Made by a program: the position numbers and the translations under genes. DNA of 64,000 nucleotides. It comes from Flavobacterium hercynium. Its GTDB lineage: Bacteria > Bacteroidota > Bacteroidia > Flavobacteriales > Flavobacteriaceae. This document shows, piece by piece, positions 40,544-49,154 of the stretch. The stretch covers positions 62,001-126,000 of the forward strand of contig NZ_MUGW01000025.1 in assembly GCF_002217285.1 (NCBI RefSeq), read 5' to 3'. Every line of letters begins with the position of its first letter. Position 1 is the stretch's first letter. The notes below the pieces were generated by a model. That model made no database searches. It was not told the DNA's origin and saw only the letters and a list, made by a program, of their open reading frames with translations.

Positions 40544-41596
40544 ATGTTAAAAAACTTCTTTAAACCGTATCTTTTTACCGGCTTGCATATACTTGTGTGG
40601 GTATTACTGGGATACATACTGTTATTTTACATACCGCTTACCTGGAATATTCTAATTCCAACATTCTTCTGGTTATGGCAATCTATTGTATTGTTTTTCA
40701 TGATTGTTATCTTTTATTTTAATGCAAAAATAATTGTACCGAAAACCATCATTAAAGACAGAACAACAGCGTTTTTATTATGGGCATTTGGTATCGTTGT
40801 GGTGATGCAGTTTATTGCGTATTTCTATACTTCTCAAACTGATCTTCATAATAAAATTGCCGCCTTATTAGGTTTTAAAAAATACAGAAGCCGTTTTTTC
40901 GACAATTATGTTTTCACCATTACTTTACTGGTTTTAGGAATCAGCACGAGTTGGGCAATGTTACAGCATTGGCAAAGAGCTGCCCAGCACAAGCAAAAGA
41001 TTGAACAGGACAAAACAATGGCAGAATTGTCGATGTTGCGAGCGCAAATTAATCCGCATTTTTTCTTCAATTCGCTGAATAGCATTTACTCTTTAACGTA
41101 TTCTGATATAGAAGATTCCCGAAATGCGCTGCATACCTTAAGCAGAATGATGCGTTACTTATTATACAGTACTGAAGGCGAAAGAACGACTTTACTCAAA
41201 GAAGTAGATTTTTTAAAAGATTATATTGCTTTAATGCGATTACGTGCCAATAGTAAATTAACTATTACCACTGATATTCCTGAAAAACTACATGATTACC
41301 CCATAGTTCCAATGTTATTATTACCTTTAGTTGAAAATGCGTTTAAACATGGCGTGCATGCTACTGATAAAAGCGAAATAACCATTGTAATAAAACAACA
41401 TGAAACCAATCTTGAACTCGAAGTAGAGAATACTTTTTTTGAAAAAAGTATCACCTCCAGCGAAGAAGGCGGAATAGGTTTAGCCAACACAAAACGCAGA
41501 TTACAATTGGTGTATCCGCACAAACATGCAATGATTGCCGGTATTAATCAGGAAGGAAAATACAAAGTAAACCTGCAAATAACTTTAGAAAAATGA
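40544..41596 (+). CDS. LytS/YehU-type sensor histidine kinase
   Basis: Membrane histidine kinase, 350 residues. Four hydrophobic segments lie at about 9-31, 37-60, 75-95 and 121-141. The phosphoacceptor is His172 in AQINPHFFFNSLNSIYSL. The ATP-binding region has LVENAFKHGVHATDKS and EGGIGLANTKRRLQLVYP. Its last codons overlap the regulator gene by 4 bp (ATGA), so the two are co-translated. It is a paralogue of the kinase at 24244, with the same layout. It is divergent from the RND efflux operon, which is its nearest candidate target. Confidence 0.93.
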   Translation: MLKNFFKPYLFTGLHILVWVLLGYILLFYIPLTWNILIPTFFWLWQSIVLFFMIVIFYFNAKIIVPKTIIKDRTTAFLLWAFGIVVVMQFIAYFYTSQTDLHNKIAALLGFKKYRSRFFDNYVFTITLLVLGISTSWAMLQHWQRAAQHKQKIEQDKTMAELSMLRAQINPHFFFNSLNSIYSLTYSDIEDSRNALHTLSRMMRYLLYSTEGERTTLLKEVDFLKDYIALMRLRANSKLTITTDIPEKLHDYPIVPMLLLPLVENAFKHGVHATDKSEITIVIKQHETNLELEVENTFFEKSITSSEEGGIGLANTKRRLQLVYPHKHAMIAGINQEGKYKVNLQITLEK

Positions 41597-42315
41597 CTTT
41601 AAAATGTATAGCAGTAGATGATGAACCATTGGCACTTAAGCTAGTGCAAAAGTTTATAGAGCAAACTCCTTTTCTGGAGCTGGTTCACAGTTGCGATAAT
41701 GCTATTGAGGCGATGACTTTGATTAGAGAAAAACAACCCGATCTGGTTTTTCTGGATATCAACATGCCCAACTTATCAGGAATGGAACTGGCAAGACTTT
41801 TACAGCAACAGCCTCCACCTATACCTAAAATCATTTTTACAACGGCATACAATCATTATGCTATCGAAGGATACAAAGTAAATGCAATGGATTATCTTTT
41901 AAAACCTTTTAATTATGAAGAGTTTTTAAGAGCTTCCAATAAAGTATACGAGTTGTTTGAAGAATCTTCTAATCAGCCCACCGTTGTCGATGATGAGTTT
42001 ATTTTTATTAAAGTAGAATATCAATGGGTTCGAGTGAGTTTAAAAGACATTCTTTACATCGAAGGTTTAAAGGATTATGTAAAAATACATCTGACTGCTC
42101 CTCAAAAATCGCTGCTTTCTCTGATATCGCTAAAAGCATTAGAAGAAAAACTATCTTCTTCAAAATTCATGAGAATTCATCGTTCTTATATTGTTTCGTT
42201 AGATAAAATAAGTGCGATCAGCAAAAACTCTATATTTATTGACAAGGCAGAAGTCACTGTTGGGGAACAATACAAAGAAACCTTCAAAGCGATAGTCGAT
42301 AAATGGATTCGATAA
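41593..42315 (+). CDS. LytTR-family response regulator
   Basis: Response regulator, 240 residues, partner of the kinase it overlaps. The receiver domain has Asp9-Asp10, phosphoacceptor Asp55 in LVFLDINMP, Thr/Ala in FTTAYNHYA and Lys in LLKPFNY. The LytTR DNA-binding domain (about 140-238) shows FIKVEYQWVRVSLKDILYI and FMRIHRSYIVSLDKI. A small DUF3861-type gene follows 16 bp downstream and is probably in the same transcript. Confidence 0.94.
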   Translation: MTLKCIAVDDEPLALKLVQKFIEQTPFLELVHSCDNAIEAMTLIREKQPDLVFLDINMPNLSGMELARLLQQQPPPIPKIIFTTAYNHYAIEGYKVNAMDYLLKPFNYEEFLRASNKVYELFEESSNQPTVVDDEFIFIKVEYQWVRVSLKDILYIEGLKDYVKIHLTAPQKSLLSLISLKALEEKLSSSKFMRIHRSYIVSLDKISAISKNSIFIDKAEVTVGEQYKETFKAIVDKWIR

Positions 42316-42330
42316 AAAACAATACTAAAA

Positions 42331-42624
42331 ATGGAAAAAAGAGCAAACAAATATAATCTAAAACTAAAGTCGGTTCAATATGCAAATGGTGATACCGAAC
42401 CTGTTCAGGAACTTGAAATCGAATTTGATAATCATGATGAAATATTCAGTATTATTGAAAGAATAAAAGATAAAAATATATTCGAAAATCCGGAAGAAGC
42501 AACACAATTTGCTCTTGGCTTAAAATTATTTAGTGAGGTAAAATTAAAGCACCGCAAAAATCCTTTATTCGATGAACTAAACGAAGTTTTCCCTGTTTTT
42601 ATGAAGAAACTTAAAAGCATGTAA
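42331..42624 (+). CDS. DUF3861-family small protein
   Basis: A 97-residue cytoplasmic protein with the DUF3861 pattern: an N-terminal KRANKYNLKLKSVQ strand, EIEFDNHDEIFSIIERIKDK in the middle, and ATQFALGLKLFSEVKLKHRK followed by PLFDELNEVFPVFMKKLK at the end. It is small, charged and predicted alpha/beta. The function of the family is unknown to me. It lies 16 bp after the LytTR regulator gene and ends before a bidirectional terminator, so it is probably the third gene of that operon. Confidence 0.85.
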   Translation: MEKRANKYNLKLKSVQYANGDTEPVQELEIEFDNHDEIFSIIERIKDKNIFENPEEATQFALGLKLFSEVKLKHRKNPLFDELNEVFPVFMKKLKSM

Positions 42625-42665
42625 ATTATTTTTTCAACAGAAAAAAATATAGGAATTCAAAACAT

Positions 42666-42695
42666 AAAAAGGGCTTACTCACGTAAGCCCTTTTT
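42666..42695. terminator. Bidirectional intrinsic terminator between convergent genes
   Basis: GGGCTTAC (42671) pairs with GTAAGCCC (42683) around a TCAC loop, with five A before and five T after. It can serve the plus-strand kinase operon and the minus-strand TonB receptor gene. Confidence 0.9.
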
Positions 42696-42718
42696 GATAA
42701 TCAATATTTTATTAAAAA

Positions 42719-45175
42719 TTAGAATTTATAAGTAATACCTAATCTAACATTTCTAGGTTGTTCTGATTGCCAGTAATAAGCTGTAACATTTGTAGAAGAA
42801 TAATACGAACCACTGTAAAGATATTCGTTTAGAATATTGAATACATTGGCTGTAAATTTCATTTTTCCGATTTCATAAGACAATCCTCCATCTAATTTAA
42901 AGTAAGTAGGAAGTCTTTCTAATCCAGGGCTCCAGGTATCTGTTTCGCGTCCCGCTAAAAATGTTCCTCCAATAGAAGCACCTAATCCTTTTAGTTTTCC
43001 GTTTGTCAAATTGTAATTTAACCAGGCATTGGCAACATGCTTAGAATATCCCGGTACAATATCTCCTTTTTCAATTCCTGTTGCTAATGAAACTGCAGGA
43101 TTAACTTCTGTTACAACAGATTCTGTAAAGGCATAATTAGCAATTAAATTAAGTCCATCCACAATTTTACCTCTTACGTCAAATTCGAAACCACGCGCTC
43201 TTTTTTCACCCAATGTAATCATATATTGTTGTGCATTTGGAATATTAGAAGGATCTGAAGTAAGCTCGTTTTTCTTTAAAATGCTGTAAGCTGCAACGGT
43301 AGTACTCCATGAACCGTCAAACCAGTCTTTTTTGATTCCGAATTCAACATTGTTACCTGTAAGCGGTTTTACATCTGCACCCGATTTAATAACGCCTCCT
43401 TGTGGGGTAAATGCCTGATCGTATAAACCGTAAATAGCCGTATTATCGGTAATGGAGTAACTTGCTCCTATACGAGGTGTAATATGACTATCAGAAATTG
43501 CAGGATCGCCCCAACTTGACTGACTTATCCAAGTGTATCTTGCTGCAAGCGTAAGTCTGAATTTGTTTTCAAAAAAACCAAGTTCATCCTGAATATATCC
43601 TGCTGCATATTTACTGTTCATGATTCCGCCTGCAATCGCAGCCCTGTCTTTTAGTAGTGTTTCTCTATCAAAACTTGGCATTCCGTTTACTGGAGGACCA
43701 TAATTAGGTGCTGTAACATTAAACGGATTATCAAAAGTATCGAGATTATGCGACTGAAGCCAATCTGCTAAATAATCCTTACTTCCCATGTCGATTCCAC
43801 CCAAAGTTTTATGAGTTACTGCTCCTGTATTGAATTTTCCATTTACAAAAATCTGCCCTAAGAACATATTGCTTTCTGCATCCCAGATCGCTACATTTCG
43901 TATGATCTCACCCACACCAAGAGTTCCCTCAGGTGTTCCATCGTAATTTAAGTCAATATCTGCTGGTCCAACTCCTGCTGGCCAAGAACTATATCCTTTC
44001 TGAATGTATTTAAAATAAGAAGTTTGCGCTGTAAGTTTCCAATTGTCATCAAATTTATGCTCGAATTGAAAGTAACCACTATGATCGTTTATTTTAGTAT
44101 CAGGAACTCCCGGCTGTGTCATTGTAAAATCTACAGGAAGCGATGCATAACCGCCGCCATTAGCACCAAAAACATAGTAAGAACCAATTTCGCTCATATT
44201 CGCATGTTGGTAATTGTACTCTAATGTAATTTTGGTTTTATCATCAAACTGATAAGAAAGTACCGGAGCAATTACGTAACGATCATTGTGCTCAAACGGT
44301 CTGTGTGATCCTTTTTTCTGGAAAGCTCCGTTGAATCGGTATAAAAGTTTACCGCTTTTGTCTAACTTTCCATCCAAATCAACACTGGCTCTGTAAAAGT
44401 CATAACTTCCAGCCATTACACTAACTTCTGCTTTTGTAATTCCGGTTGGCTTTTTAGTAACCACATTGTAAAGTCCGCTTGGATCACCGCTCGACAGCAT
44501 AAATCCTGCAGGACCTTTTACAAATTCAATATGATCTACAAAACTCATGTCCTCTGTAAGCGGACCCCAAAAAGAGGATACTACATTAAAACCATTACGG
44601 AAAGCCTGAACCTGAGAACCACGCATCGTAATATTGGTATATAAATCACCCCAATGTTCGATACGTACCGCTCCACTCACATTACGAATTACACCATCGC
44701 TCATACTTGTTATCTGCTGATCTTTTAGCGTCTGACCGCTAATGATCTGAACGTTCTGTGGAATTTCAAGTACCGGAGTATTCAAACGTAACGACAATGA
44801 AGGTTTGTCTTGCTTGTATTTGTTTTTTGTAATTACCACTTCATCAAGATCTTCCTGACTTTGAGAAAGTGTAACGTTTTTTGTAGTGGTTTGTCCGGCT
44901 ATCACCACTATATTATCTTCTACTGCTCTAACACCAACAGCCTTAATACTAATCGTGTAGCTTGCCGGTTTAACATTTTTTATCTCGTATAATCCTTTCG
45001 AATTAGTTAGAGCACTATATTTTGTTCCCTGAAGCGTTACTGCAATATTTTCTGCAGGTGTATTGCCACTCAAAGAAATCTTTCCAACTATTTTTCCTGT
45101 CTCCTGCCCGATCATCTGTAAGGAGCTTAGAAACAAAAAGCTAAATAGTATTCTTTTAATAGTTATTATATTCAT
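42719..45175 (-). CDS. TonB-dependent siderophore receptor with carboxypeptidase-regulatory-like N-terminus
   Basis: Outer-membrane TonB-dependent receptor of the siderophore type, 818 residues. The signal peptide is 1-23 (ends MIGQE). A carboxypeptidase-regulatory-like domain (about 25-112) includes GLYEIKNVKPASYTISIKAVG. A TonB-box-like DLDEVVITKNK is followed by the plug, with QNVQIISGQTLKDQQI and EFVKGPAGFMLSSGDPSGLY. The beta-barrel ends in VRLGITYKF with a C-terminal aromatic residue. It resembles FhuE/ferrichrome-type receptors, but the ligand cannot be told. It has its own good promoter (45200-45231) and a terminator. Confidence 0.94.
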   Translation of the reverse strand: MNIITIKRILFSFLFLSSLQMIGQETGKIVGKISLSGNTPAENIAVTLQGTKYSALTNSKGLYEIKNVKPASYTISIKAVGVRAVEDNIVVIAGQTTTKNVTLSQSQEDLDEVVITKNKYKQDKPSLSLRLNTPVLEIPQNVQIISGQTLKDQQITSMSDGVIRNVSGAVRIEHWGDLYTNITMRGSQVQAFRNGFNVVSSFWGPLTEDMSFVDHIEFVKGPAGFMLSSGDPSGLYNVVTKKPTGITKAEVSVMAGSYDFYRASVDLDGKLDKSGKLLYRFNGAFQKKGSHRPFEHNDRYVIAPVLSYQFDDKTKITLEYNYQHANMSEIGSYYVFGANGGGYASLPVDFTMTQPGVPDTKINDHSGYFQFEHKFDDNWKLTAQTSYFKYIQKGYSSWPAGVGPADIDLNYDGTPEGTLGVGEIIRNVAIWDAESNMFLGQIFVNGKFNTGAVTHKTLGGIDMGSKDYLADWLQSHNLDTFDNPFNVTAPNYGPPVNGMPSFDRETLLKDRAAIAGGIMNSKYAAGYIQDELGFFENKFRLTLAARYTWISQSSWGDPAISDSHITPRIGASYSITDNTAIYGLYDQAFTPQGGVIKSGADVKPLTGNNVEFGIKKDWFDGSWSTTVAAYSILKKNELTSDPSNIPNAQQYMITLGEKRARGFEFDVRGKIVDGLNLIANYAFTESVVTEVNPAVSLATGIEKGDIVPGYSKHVANAWLNYNLTNGKLKGLGASIGGTFLAGRETDTWSPGLERLPTYFKLDGGLSYEIGKMKFTANVFNILNEYLYSGSYYSSTNVTAYYWQSEQPRNVRLGITYKF

Positions 45176-45199
45176 CTTGGTTTAAGTTAAAATTCCCTA

Positions 45200-45231
45200 C
45201 AAAAGTAAACTCAAATACTATTCAAACCAAA
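45200..45231 (-). promoter_or_regulatory. Flavobacterial promoter of the TonB receptor gene
   Basis: On the minus strand TTTG (45231-45228), a 20-bp spacer and TACTTTTG (45207-45200) match the TTG / TAnnTTTG consensus fully. The gene starts 25 bp further on. An ATTGAAAG octanucleotide array begins 44 bp upstream. Confidence 0.7.
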
Positions 45232-45274
45232 TTATTTTTAATCAATCTAAATAAAAACAATTCTAATCGTAGAA

Positions 45275-45338
45275 ATTGAAAGATTGAAAGATTGAAAGAT
45301 TGAAAGATTGAAAGATTGAAAGATTGAAAGATTGAAAG
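45275..45338. repeat. Octanucleotide micro-array (ATTGAAAG x 8, exact)
   Basis: Eight exact tandem copies of ATTGAAAG (CTTTCAAT on the minus strand) occupy 64 bp, upstream of the TonB receptor promoter. The unit is the same as the first four units of the array at 19801, in inverted orientation. It creates a spurious minus-strand ORF of periodic residues. Confidence 0.92.
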
Positions 45339-45382
45339 ATTAAATACGATTAAACAAATTAACGATTCACCGAATAAGCGAT

Positions 45383-45437
45383 CCAAAAATCTAAAGTCTA
45401 AAAATCCAACAATCCAACAATCTAATAATCTAACAAA
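45383..45437. repeat. Octanucleotide micro-array (CYAANAAT type, 7 units)
   Basis: Units read CCAAAAAT, CTAAAGT (one base short), CTAAAAAT, CCAACAAT, CCAACAAT, CTAATAAT and CTAACAAA on the plus strand. The array ends 24 bp before the promoter of the plus-strand metal operon. With the array at 45275 it fills most of the 360-bp divergent gap, which otherwise holds only two promoters. Confidence 0.8.
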
Positions 45438-45460
45438 TCTGTTTATAAACATTAAATCTT

Positions 45461-45481
45461 TATATTTGCAACCCAGTTGCG
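45461..45481 (+). promoter_or_regulatory. Promoter -7 element with overlapping palindromic operator (possible metal regulator site)
   Basis: TATATTTG (45461-45468) fits the TAnnTTTG element; no clear -33 TTG is seen, which suggests an activator or a weak promoter. A palindrome GCAAC-CCA-GTTGC (45468-45480) begins on its last base and covers the expected start site. That placement suits a repressor. The downstream genes concern metal or siderophore uptake, so a Zur- or Fur-like regulator is a reasonable guess, not shown. Confidence 0.5.
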
Positions 45482-45535
45482 TTATAATTGTGCCAAATAA
45501 AAGCATTTTATATCGTAACTCTTTCAAAAACAAGA

Positions 45536-45886
45536 ATGAAGAAAAAGTTTATTATAATAAATCTTTTGTTGTCTTTAACGGTATTGTTGTCAATGCTGTT
45601 TCAGACTATTCATTCCTACGAGCATATTTTCCAGCAGATTACAGAAAAAACTTGTGAACATAAATATACAGGCAATCAAAAAGAAATTACGCACAGTCAC
45701 AGTGTAGACAATAATAACTGTCCTATTTGTCATTTTACGTTTAGCACGTTTATTTCAAATTCTTTTTACGCTGTAACATTCCACAAAGCAACTGTTGTAA
45801 CTGCAACCACTTTCTTTTATGCAAAAACTTCTTCAACTTTTTTTAAAGGAAGTCTTTTTGCGCTAAGAGCACCTCCTTTATTATAA
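45536..45886 (+). CDS. Small exported His/Cys protein (CPxC motif), function unknown
   Basis: A 116-residue protein starting at the ATG at 45536. An upstream in-frame ATG at 45488 would give 16 poor extra residues and spoil the clean signal sequence KKKFIIINLLLSLTVLLSMLFQ. The mature part is rich in possible metal ligands: HSYEHIFQQ, CEHKY, ITHSHS, and NNNCPICHF with a CPxCH motif. It ends in a hydrophobic stretch and ALRAPPLL, as in DUF2946-like proteins. It is the first gene behind the operator-promoter at 45461 and precedes an ABC ATPase, a TonB receptor and two permeases. Metal binding in the periplasm or membrane is inference from the residues and context. Confidence 0.7.
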   Translation: MKKKFIIINLLLSLTVLLSMLFQTIHSYEHIFQQITEKTCEHKYTGNQKEITHSHSVDNNNCPICHFTFSTFISNSFYAVTFHKATVVTATTFFYAKTSSTFFKGSLFALRAPPLL

Positions 45887-45935
45887 GTCGAAAGTTTTAA
45901 AGTCAAAAGTCGAAAGTTTTTAAAGTCCTAAAGTA
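45887..45935. repeat. Short AAAGTYR-type repeats
   Basis: Repeated 7-8-bp units of the type AAAGTCGA, AAGTTTT and AAAGTCA follow the stop codon of the small His/Cys gene. They are irregular compared with the neighbouring octanucleotide array. Confidence 0.5.
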
Positions 45936-46025
45936 TGTCCTGATAATTTTTGGGGTAACCGCTTTATGTATAACTATCCCTGTTAAAGACCTAAAATCTA
46001 ATAAGACAAGCATCTTGGTTAAAAT

Positions 46026-46115
46026 CCAACGATCTAAAAATCCAACAATCTTGCGATCTAAAGATCTAACAATCTTACGATCTAAAAATCTAAAAAACCA
46101 ACAATCTAAAAAAAT
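46026..46115. repeat. Octanucleotide micro-array (CYAANAAT type, 10 units) abutting the ABC ATPase start
   Basis: Ten in-register 8-bp units read CCAACGAT, CTAAAAAT, CCAACAAT, CTTGCGAT, CTAAAGAT, CTAACAAT, CTTACGAT, CTAAAAAT, CTAAAAAA and CCAACAAT, then CTAAAAAAAT. The array ends 10 bp before the start codon at 46126, so it forms the whole upstream region of that gene. Confidence 0.88.
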
Positions 46116-46125
46116 CTAAAATAAA

Positions 46126-46821
46126 ATGCTCGTAGCACAAAATCTAACTAAAAAATACGGCGATCATGTCGCTTTGAACAATCTGAATCTAATTATTAAA
46201 GAGGGCGAAATTTTTGCGCTTTTGGGTCAGAATGGTGCGGGGAAAACTACCACTATCAATTTGTTTTTAGGTTTTATACAACCTACAGAAGGAGAACTTA
46301 CAATCAACAATATATCCGTAACCGCAAATGCTCAGGAAACTAAAAAACATGTTGCCTACATTCCGGAAACTGTCATGCTTTATCCTAACCTTACCGGTTT
46401 AGAAAACTTAAAATTCTTTTCTTCACTGGCTGGTTTTAAATATTCTACAGGAGAACTTACTTATTTTTTAACTAAAGCAGGTTTGCAAATCACAGCTCAC
46501 GATCAAAATCTTGGAGGTTACTCAAAAGGAATGCGTCAAAAAGTGGGAATTGCAATTGCTATTGCCAAAAAAGCAAAAGTATTGTTGCTGGACGAGCCAA
46601 CAAGTGGTCTTGATCCTAAGGCATCAAATGAGTTTTCTCAAATCCTGAAAGAACTTTCTGCAGACGGAACTGCAATTTTGATGGCTACGCACGATATCTT
46701 CAGAGCGAGAGAAGTCGCATCTCATATTGGGATTATGAAACAGGGTAATCTTGTTACCATTATCGATGCAGAGGAAATCTCGGCAAATGAACTGGAAGAT
46801 TTGTATTTACAAACGGTATAA
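46126..46821 (+). CDS. ABC transporter ATP-binding protein (ABC-2 exporter/NosF-like type)
   Basis: ATPase subunit, 231 residues. Walker A is GQNGAGKTT (about 34-42), the Q-loop is near VAYIPETVML, the signature-like motif is LGGYSKGMRQKVGIA, Walker B is KVLLLDEPTSGLDPKA, and the switch His is in MATHDIFRAREVA. It resembles the CcmA/NosF type that energises ABC-2 permeases. The two permeases lie downstream behind the TonB receptor, at 49155 and 50605. A 90-bp octanucleotide array directly precedes the start. Confidence 0.93.
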   Translation: MLVAQNLTKKYGDHVALNNLNLIIKEGEIFALLGQNGAGKTTTINLFLGFIQPTEGELTINNISVTANAQETKKHVAYIPETVMLYPNLTGLENLKFFSSLAGFKYSTGELTYFLTKAGLQITAHDQNLGGYSKGMRQKVGIAIAIAKKAKVLLLDEPTSGLDPKASNEFSQILKELSADGTAILMATHDIFRAREVASHIGIMKQGNLVTIIDAEEISANELEDLYLQTV

Positions 46822-46848
46822 AGGAAATACATTTTCCATCTTAAAAAA

Positions 46849-49146
46849 ATGAAACATTTATTCTCCTTTTTACTATTAATGGGCGGTACGCACTATATAC
46901 AATCACAAGTTGCGGCAACCAAAACAGATAGTATTCCGAAAGATTCTACGTCCATACAAGCGAAACGTAATGAACTACAAACTGTTGAAATCGTTGGACG
47001 TTCCAGTAAAAAATACCAGAGCGATTATTCTTTTGCTGCCACAAAAACAGCAACGTTAAACAAAGATATTCCGCAATCTATTTCGACTGTTACCAAAGAA
47101 TTAATTGCTGACAAAGGCGCTTTTTATCTTGCCGATGCTGTAAAAATGGCAAGCGGTGTTATTCCGGCGAGTTACTACAATCAATATACGATTCGTGGGA
47201 TAAGTCAGAATGAAGAAGGTCAGATTATAAACGGAATGCGCACGAGGCAGTATTATTTTTTACAGCCTATAACGACTAATATCGAACGTGTAGAGGTTAT
47301 CAAAGGACCTTCGAGTGCCACTTTTTCTTCTGTTGATCCCGGTGGAAGTATTAATCTTGTTACTAAAAAACCTTTAGCTTTTGACCATAAGGAAATAACC
47401 CTAAACGTTGGGAGTTTTAGTACGATGCGCGCTGCTTTGGATTTTACAGGACCATTAAACCAGTCCAAAACACTTCTATATCGTATTAACGGAGCGTATC
47501 AGGATGCCAAATCGTTTCGTGATTTAGTGCGCAACAAATCGTTTTTGATTTCGCCTTCATTCAGTTATATTCCAAATGAAAAGACTGCAATTAATACTGA
47601 GTTGATTATAAGCGATATGACCGGAATTCTGGATCGTGGACAACCTATTTTTGGTGCTGTTGCCGGAGTTACGAATTTAAAGCAAACACCAATTAGCTTA
47701 AATCTGGGTGCGCCAAGCGATTTCTTTAAATCAAAAGAAATGATTCTGACTACGAATTTTGCGCATAAGTTTAATTCGAAAATTGGGTTCAATGCTACGT
47801 ATATGAAGCAAACCTGGACAGAAGATCTTCAGGAGCACAGAACGACAAATGCCTTTGCTGTCGATATGAACAATCAGCCTGTAACGAGCCTTGCTATGAT
47901 GCAGGTCGTACAGCGTCAGCAATATTGGGACATTGACAACCTAAGTGCATATTTCAATTTTGATTTAAAAACAGGTCCGTTACGTCATAAGTTATTAACG
48001 GGATATGACTTAAGCAGCTGGAACAAAACCAAAGGCGGTGGACAAAATGCTGCAAGAGGTTATCTTTTAAATGACGGAAGCGTAGCTTCATCATTTGTTC
48101 CTGCCAATGCTGCCAATTATCAAACCGTAACTGTTGATGGTGTTGTGTTACCCAAACCAAATGTATCTTATTTCAATTTAAATAATCCAACGTATACGAT
48201 CACAAGTATAAATGATTACACGCTGAATGTTAGAACGGCGTTACCTGTAGCCTTGACGACTACAAATGCAATTTACGTTCAGGATCAGATTCAGTGGGAA
48301 AAATTTACTTTTTTATTGGGCTTACGAAACGAATGGTTTAAGGACATTACTAATTACGAATCGAACAATGAACTTACGGTTAAAAAATCGGCTTTGTTGC
48401 CTCGTATTGGTATAACGTATGCTGTTAACGATCAAATCAATGTTTACACAACGTATTTAGAAGGGTATCAGCCACAGTCGAACACGGTAACATTAATGCC
48501 TCAGACAGGAAGTTTACCAGCCGGAAGCTTATTTGAACCTTTAGAAAGCGATTTAAAAGAAGTTGGTTTTAAAGGAACTTTTTTCAATAATTCGGTAAGT
48601 TTTAATGCAGCTGTTTACGAAATAAATCAACGTAACATTTTAATGAATGCCAACGATCCAGTCAATCCGGATTTACTAGTAACCAGAGGAGCAGAAAGAA
48701 GCCGTGGTTTTGAATGCGATATAGCGGGTTATATTACCGCTGACTGGCAAATAAATGCATCCTACAGTTATATCGATGCTGAGATTACCAATGATCGTAA
48801 TATCTCACTAATTGGTGCCAGAAAACAAAACACACCAAAAAACAGCGCCAATTTATGGACGCGTTATAATTTTAATGCCGACTCTGGCTTAAAAGATTTA
48901 GGAGTTGGTGTGGGAATGCAATATCAAAGCAGTAAAGTGCCTTGGTTCACAAGAGATTTTACACTTCCTGATTTTACCACTTTTGATGCAGCTGTCTATT
49001 ACAAGCCTAACAAAAGCAATATGCAAATTGCCCTTAATGCGGGTAATTTATTCAATAAAACCTACTGGTTAGGCGCTCAAAACTATTTGCGTTTATTTCC
49101 TGGTGCTCCAAGAAATTTTAGCCTAACTGTAACTTATAAATTTTAA
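46849..49146 (+). CDS. TonB-dependent siderophore receptor
   Basis: Outer-membrane receptor, 765 residues. The signal peptide is 1-19 (ends YIQSQ). It lacks the carboxypeptidase-regulatory-like domain of the receptor at 42719 and begins directly with a TonB-box-like TVEIVGRSSKKY. The plug has DIPQSISTVTKELIADKG, YTIRGISQNEEGQIINGMR and EVIKGPSSATFSSVDPGG, typical of siderophore receptors. The barrel ends PRNFSLTVTYKF. It lies between an ABC ATPase and ABC-2 permease genes in one operon, an arrangement that suggests a dedicated metal or metallophore system. The ligand is unknown. Confidence 0.94.
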   Translation: MKHLFSFLLLMGGTHYIQSQVAATKTDSIPKDSTSIQAKRNELQTVEIVGRSSKKYQSDYSFAATKTATLNKDIPQSISTVTKELIADKGAFYLADAVKMASGVIPASYYNQYTIRGISQNEEGQIINGMRTRQYYFLQPITTNIERVEVIKGPSSATFSSVDPGGSINLVTKKPLAFDHKEITLNVGSFSTMRAALDFTGPLNQSKTLLYRINGAYQDAKSFRDLVRNKSFLISPSFSYIPNEKTAINTELIISDMTGILDRGQPIFGAVAGVTNLKQTPISLNLGAPSDFFKSKEMILTTNFAHKFNSKIGFNATYMKQTWTEDLQEHRTTNAFAVDMNNQPVTSLAMMQVVQRQQYWDIDNLSAYFNFDLKTGPLRHKLLTGYDLSSWNKTKGGGQNAARGYLLNDGSVASSFVPANAANYQTVTVDGVVLPKPNVSYFNLNNPTYTITSINDYTLNVRTALPVALTTTNAIYVQDQIQWEKFTFLLGLRNEWFKDITNYESNNELTVKKSALLPRIGITYAVNDQINVYTTYLEGYQPQSNTVTLMPQTGSLPAGSLFEPLESDLKEVGFKGTFFNNSVSFNAAVYEINQRNILMNANDPVNPDLLVTRGAERSRGFECDIAGYITADWQINASYSYIDAEITNDRNISLIGARKQNTPKNSANLWTRYNFNADSGLKDLGVGVGMQYQSSKVPWFTRDFTLPDFTTFDAAVYYKPNKSNMQIALNAGNLFNKTYWLGAQNYLRLFPGAPRNFSLTVTYKF

Positions 49147-49154
49147 TCTGTATC

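Noticed and set aside
45222..45533. Minus-strand ORF of 103 residues
   Set aside because: It is a translation of the ATTGAAAG and CYAANAAT arrays (repeating NLSIFQSF) and covers two promoters; not a gene.
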